DNA of 64,000 bases, from assembly GCA_902788175.1 (NCBI GenBank), contig CADAJF010000010.1:1-64000 (forward strand), given 5' to 3'. Below the pieces are notes generated by a model. That model was given only the letters and a program-made list of their open reading frames with translations, was not told the origin of the DNA and did no database searches. The position numbers were made by a program, and so were the translations under genes. Positions 60,500 through 64,000 of this stretch are shown one piece after another (within the stretch, counting starts at the first letter, position 1; each line of letters starts with the position of its first letter). This DNA is from an uncultured Bacteroidia bacterium (GTDB lineage: Bacteria > Bacteroidota > Bacteroidia > Bacteroidales > UBA932).

Positions 60500-60507
60500 T
60501 AAGTTTG
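60500..60507 (+). promoter_or_regulatory. -7 box TAAGTTTG, 4 nt before an ATG
   Basis: A perfect TAnnTTTG box four bases before the ATG at 60512, another leaderless layout. Confidence 0.7.
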
Positions 60508-60511
60508 GAAC

Positions 60512-61363
60512 ATGAAGAAAAACAGTTTGATCGCCTGGGCTTTTTGCCTTCTTGTGCTGGCTTCCTGCGGGAAAACGCCTGCCCTTCCTGTCATGTCTTA
60601 CAATATCCGTTACGGCACGGCCGATGACGGTGAAAACAGCTGGCCTCAGCGCCGTGAAGCGGCCTGTGCCATGATCAACGAGCAGCGTCCCGCCGTTTTC
60701 GGCGTCCAGGAGGCGCTGGAAATGCAGCTGGAGTATTTCCAGGAAAACTGCCCGGATTACGCTTATGTCGGCGTAGGACGCGATGACGGCATCCACGAAG
60801 GCGAGCACATGGCAGTATTCTACGATACCAACCGCATAGAGCTGGAAAACTGGGGTACCTACTGGCTGTCGGAAACCCCCTCGGAGCCTTCCCTGGGCTG
60901 GGATGCCGCCTGCAGGCGCACGGCAACCTGGACCCTGATGAAAGACAAGGAGGCCGGCCGGCACTTCTACTTTGTCAATACGCACCTGGACCATGTGGGG
61001 AAGGAGGCACGCCGCCTGGGCCTGCTGCTGGTGGTGGAGCGTATCGGCCAGATGAACCCGGAAGGCTATCCCATGATCCTCACCGGAGACATGAACGTCT
61101 ATCCGGACGACCCTTGCCTTACGCAGCTGCGCACCCTGATGGATGATGCCCGCGTGACAGCTCCGGTAACTGATACCCTGCTCACCTACCATGGCTGGGG
61201 CAGGATAACGGAAGCTCCACCCATTGACTATGTCTTCTACAAGGGATTCGCCTCCTGCGAAAAATTCGAGGCCATTCGGGAGCCCTATCTTGGCGTCCAA
61301 TACATCTCGGACCATTATCCTGTAAAAGCGCTGTTCCGCTACGGCCGGAGTGGCAAAAAATAA
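60512..61363 (+). CDS. Endonuclease/exonuclease/phosphatase family lipoprotein
   Basis: A 283-residue lipoprotein (CLLVLASCGKTPALP). The EEP fold is shown by PVMSYNIRYGT, FGVQEAL (metal Glu), FVNTHLDHVGKEARR, LTGDMNVYPDD and YISDHYPVKA (C-terminal Asp-His). Such secreted Bacteroidetes proteins cleave phosphoesters of unknown substrates (DNA, inositol phosphates or lipids are all possible). Divergent from rhaB; the start is fixed by the -7 box 4 nt before it. Confidence 0.88.
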   Translation: MKKNSLIAWAFCLLVLASCGKTPALPVMSYNIRYGTADDGENSWPQRREAACAMINEQRPAVFGVQEALEMQLEYFQENCPDYAYVGVGRDDGIHEGEHMAVFYDTNRIELENWGTYWLSETPSEPSLGWDAACRRTATWTLMKDKEAGRHFYFVNTHLDHVGKEARRLGLLLVVERIGQMNPEGYPMILTGDMNVYPDDPCLTQLRTLMDDARVTAPVTDTLLTYHGWGRITEAPPIDYVFYKGFASCEKFEAIREPYLGVQYISDHYPVKALFRYGRSGKK

Positions 61364-61549
61364 TTGTTTCAAGCATGCTCACTTCTGTCCGCCTCCGGGG
61401 CCTATTTCCCTGGATGGCGGGTAGATTGCTTTTGTGTAAATTATTGATAACAAGGCATTTACCATGAAATAACATTTCAGGTTCAGGATTTCATACTTCT
61501 TTCCCCCGCAAGTATCTTTGCGAGGGAAAACAACAAACATGAATGAGGT
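61364..61549. other. AT-rich intergenic region
   Basis: No gene. It holds a palindrome with a -7 box (61500-61529) and a five-codon reading frame (61539-61553, MNEV then stop) that overlaps the ATG of the next gene. Confidence 0.5.
61500..61529 (+). promoter_or_regulatory. Palindrome enclosing a -7 box TATCTTTG
   Basis: Arms TTTCCCCCGCAA (61500-61511) and TTGCGAGGGAAA (61518-61529) differ at one position. The box TATCTTTG spans 61513-61520, so a protein on the palindrome would cover the promoter. Confidence 0.6.
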
Positions 61550-62065
61550 ATGAAAAACACCGCCAAACAGGATAGCAAGTACCTGTCTAATAACAACTTG
61601 CGCCGTGCCCAGCGCCGGAGGATGAATGAAGAGACCGTATATTTGTCCATATTTCTGGCCCGCTGGTTCCTGATGGAGGAAATGTGTTACACGGACGAGT
61701 ACCGCCGCAAAAAGTGCATGGAAACCTTGCGGGAAATGTTGGGCGGTCCGGAGGGGCCGGGGCTGCTCCAGCAACGCATCAACGAGGTAATGGACGGCAT
61801 CCTGGACCGCCTGCAGGCCGATTTTCCCGATCTTCATACCGTAGAGCTCCTGGTTTTCTCCTACTCGATGGCCGGCTTCACCAATAATCTGAGCGCCCGC
61901 CTGGCGGGCCTTCGGCGGGACAATGCTGTGAGCGTTATCCGCAACAGGCTCCGCTCGCGCATCCGGCGTTCCGGCTCCCCTTACGTGGAGGAATATCTGA
62001 CATTGTTACCCCATAAAGGTTGCCGATTTGGCAGAGAAATGCTATATTTGCATAATTTGAAGTAA
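61550..62065 (+). CDS. Small helical protein, possibly DNA-binding
   Basis: A 171-residue basic protein, probably all alpha. The C-terminal part [43 protein letters not shown] resembles the HTH at the end of some Bacteroidetes regulators ('FS...IA.L......V..RK.RL..KI'), followed by a short tail. Not otherwise recognised. A palindromic promoter and a tiny upstream reading frame precede it, and asnS follows 8 nt behind with its own -7 box inside this gene. Confidence 0.6.
   Translation: MKNTAKQDSKYLSNNNLRRAQRRRMNEETVYLSIFLARWFLMEEMCYTDEYRRKKCMETLREMLGGPEGPGLLQQRINEVMDGILDRLQADFPDLHTVELLVFSYSMAGFTNNLSARLAGLRRDNAVSVIRNRLRSRIRRSGSPYVEEYLTLLPHKGCRFGREMLYLHNLK
62043..62050 (+). promoter_or_regulatory. 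-7 box TATATTTG for asnS
   Basis: A perfect TAnnTTTG box inside the last codons of the upstream gene, 23 nt before the asnS ATG. Confidence 0.6.
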
Positions 62066-62073
62066 AGCGAATT

Positions 62074-63477
62074 ATGGAAACAGTGAAAAGGTCCAAAATC
62101 AAGGCTCTGCTGTGCATGGAGCCGGGCAGGGAAGTCCTGGCCAAAGGCTGGGTACGCACCAAAAGAGGCAATAAACAGGTAAAATTCATCGCCCTCAATG
62201 ACGGCTCCACCATCAATAATATCCAAATCGTAGCCAATACGGAACTCTTCGAAGAGGACCTGATGAAACGGATAACAACGGGTGCTTCGCTCGCCGTCAA
62301 GGGCCAGCTGGTTGCCTCCGTGGGCAGCGGGCAGGCCGTGGAAATCCAGGCCAGCGAGATAGAGGTCCTGGGAGAATGCGACCCCATGCGCTTCCCGCTC
62401 CAGAAAAAGGACACCACCCTGGAGTATCTTCGCAGCGTAGCGCACATGCGCCCCAGGACCAATACCTTCGGGGCCATCCTGCGCATCCGCAACGCCATGG
62501 CTTTCGCCATCCACAAGTTCTTCAATGAGAAAGGCTTCGTGTATCTGCACACCCCCATCATCACGGAGAGCGACGCAGAGGGCGCCGGAGATATGTTCCA
62601 GGTTACCACGATGGACCTGAAAAACATCCCGCTGGACAAAAAGGGAGAGGTGGATTTCTCCAAGGATTTTTTTGGGAAAAAGACTTCCCTCACCGTTTCC
62701 GGCCAGCTGGAGGGTGAGCTGGGTGCCACGGCTGTAGGTGAAATCTACACCTTCGGCCCCACCTTCCGCGCAGAGAATTCCAATACGCCCCGCCACCTGG
62801 CAGAGTTCTGGATGATAGAGCCCGAAATGGCCTTCTACGACATCCACGATGACATGGACCTGGCAGAGGAATTCGTAAAATACCTGGTCCAGTACGCCCT
62901 GGACAACTGCCTGGAAGACCTTCAGTTCCTCAACGACAAATACGACGAAGGCCTTATTGAGCGCATGCGCAGCGTCCTTGGCATCGCCTTCCAGCGCGTC
63001 ACCTACACAGAGGCCGTCCAGATTCTGGAAAAAGCCATCGCCGATGGCATCCAATTCGAGTACCCGGTGCACTGGGGAACAGATTTCCAGAGCGAACATG
63101 AGCGCTACCTGGTAGAAAAATACTTCCAGAAGCCGGTTATCCTCATAGACTTCCCCAAGGACATCAAGGCCTTCTACATGAAGCAGAACGAGGACGGCCG
63201 CACCGTCCGCGGCATGGATGTCCTCTTCCCCAAGATCGGGGAAATCATCGGCGGCAGCGAACGTGAGGCCTCCCTGGAGAAACTGGAAACCCGCATCGCA
63301 GAGCTGGGCATGTCCCGCAAGAACCTGGAGTGGTACATCGATACCCGCCGTTACGGCACTGTTCCGCACAGCGGATTCGGCCTGGGCTTCGAGCGTCTTC
63401 TCCTCTTTGTTACCGGCATGTCCAATATCCGGGATGTCATTCCCTTCCCCCGCACCCCCAAGAACGCAGAGTTTTAA
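62074..63477 (+). CDS. asnS: Asparaginyl-tRNA synthetase
   Basis: A 467-residue class IIb synthetase: N-terminal OB-fold ([24 protein letters not shown]), then the catalytic core with [27 protein letters not shown] (motif 1), [24 protein letters not shown] (motif 2) and [18 protein letters not shown] (motif 3). AEGAGDMF and the length fit AsnRS rather than AspRS. It charges tRNA-Asn, so the organism does not rely on transamidation alone. The uridine kinase gene starts 33 nt later. Confidence 0.96.
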   Translation: METVKRSKIKALLCMEPGREVLAKGWVRTKRGNKQVKFIALNDGSTINNIQIVANTELFEEDLMKRITTGASLAVKGQLVASVGSGQAVEIQASEIEVLGECDPMRFPLQKKDTTLEYLRSVAHMRPRTNTFGAILRIRNAMAFAIHKFFNEKGFVYLHTPIITESDAEGAGDMFQVTTMDLKNIPLDKKGEVDFSKDFFGKKTSLTVSGQLEGELGATAVGEIYTFGPTFRAENSNTPRHLAEFWMIEPEMAFYDIHDDMDLAEEFVKYLVQYALDNCLEDLQFLNDKYDEGLIERMRSVLGIAFQRVTYTEAVQILEKAIADGIQFEYPVHWGTDFQSEHERYLVEKYFQKPVILIDFPKDIKAFYMKQNEDGRTVRGMDVLFPKIGEIIGGSEREASLEKLETRIAELGMSRKNLEWYIDTRRYGTVPHSGFGLGFERLLLFVTGMSNIRDVIPFPRTPKNAEF

Positions 63478-63510
63478 GGGCTGGTTTTATTCATTGGAAA
63501 ACTTTCAATT

Positions 63511-64000
63511 ATGCTAGTGATTGGTATTGCCGGAGGTTCCGGTTCGGGAAAAACCACTGTGGTAAGGGCCATTGTGGAACAACTGCAGGGCCGCGTGGTG
63601 GTGATTCCCCAGGATTCCTATTACAAGGATTCCAGCCATGTGCCCGCGGAGGAGCGCAAGAATATCAACTTTGACCACCCGGACGCCATTGACTGGAAAC
63701 TGATGTGCCAGCAAATCCGGGAACTCAAAAGCGGAAAAACCATCGAGCAGCCGGTCTATTCCTATATCACCTGCTCGCGCTCCACAACGGAAACCGTCAC
63801 GGTAGAACCCGCGGAGGTCATCATCGTGGAAGGCATCCTCATCTTCACCTGCAAGGAACTGCGGGACCAGATGAACATCAAGATTTTTGTTGATGCAGAT
63901 GACGATGACCGCCTCATGCGCATCATCGTACGGGATATCGCAGAGCGCGGGAGAACCATCGAGTCGGCCATCGAGCATTACTGCGACACTGTGAAGCCCA
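63511..64000 (+). CDS. udk: Uridine kinase, 3' end cut by window
   Basis: 163 residues are present, all in one open frame to the window edge. MLVIGIAGGSGSGKTTVVRAI has the P-loop; VIPQDSYYKD, NFDHPDAIDW, QPVYSYITCSR and VEPAEVIIVEGILIF are standard uridine/cytidine kinase segments, followed by IFVDADDDDRLMRIIVRDI. It phosphorylates uridine to UMP in pyrimidine salvage. About 40 to 50 residues are missing. Confidence 0.94.
   Translation, partial: MLVIGIAGGSGSGKTTVVRAIVEQLQGRVVVIPQDSYYKDSSHVPAEERKNINFDHPDAIDWKLMCQQIRELKSGKTIEQPVYSYITCSRSTTETVTVEPAEVIIVEGILIFTCKELRDQMNIKIFVDADDDDRLMRIIVRDIAERGRTIESAIEHYCDTVKP

Overview
The window reads as chromosome of a Gram-negative Bacteroidales bacterium, probably an uncultured gut or rumen lineage with a fairly GC-rich genome. 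The evidence is the Bacteroidetes-type -7 box (TAnnTTTG) in front of many genes, a SusC/SusD pair, DUF4199/DUF4295/DUF4296 family genes, an E1 alpha-beta fusion and the usual weak Shine-Dalgarno sequences. No species is claimed.

Left core (1-22.3 kb): the 3' end of an rRNA operon (5S), a secreted phospholipase D-like protein, an aquaporin, a membrane HTH protein, DUF4199 plus a family 2 glycosyltransferase, thrS-infC-rpmI-rplT-lepB, rpmB-rpmG-DUF4295, ftsY, pheT, a DUF4296 lipoprotein, an amidohydrolase, a radical SAM protein, deoC, tRNA-Leu(CAG), a pair of lipoproteins (one with a zincin motif, one FimB/Mfa2-like), typA, DUF177-rpmF and tRNA-Arg(CCU).

Accessory region (22.3-48.0 kb): the 3' half of tRNA-Arg(CCU) is repeated perfectly (52 bp) at 26137-26188, bounding a 3.9 kb insert with an ECF sigma/anti-sigma operon and an AbiEi/AbiEii toxin-antitoxin pair. 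A diverged third copy of the tRNA end at about 47941-47990 bounds a second, 21.8 kb insert. That insert carries a wrecked serine recombinase and a complete polysaccharide-utilization-type locus: a transmembrane SARP-like regulator, a PI-PLC/GDPD-like lipoprotein, SusC, SusD, DUF3823, a surface lipoprotein, a sialate-O-acetylesterase-like SGNH enzyme, a GH71/99-like hydrolase, three alkaline-phosphatase-superfamily enzymes, a metallo-beta-lactamase-fold protein and a GH92 mannosidase. The PI-PLC-like gene and susC share a promoter with helically phased TTAA repeats, a plausible operator for the neighbouring regulator. My best hypothesis is a locus for a phosphorylated, mannose-containing glycan (phosphomannan or GPI-type glycan).

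Right core (48.1-64 kb): a histidine acid phosphatase; a minus-strand L-rhamnose operon (rhaB, rhaA, rhaT, 2-oxoacid dehydrogenase E2 and E1, bifunctional aldolase/dehydrogenase, zinc alcohol dehydrogenase); an endonuclease/exonuclease/phosphatase lipoprotein; a small helical protein; asnS; and the start of a uridine kinase gene cut by the window edge.

All assignments rest on reading motifs and context by eye; no database search was run.
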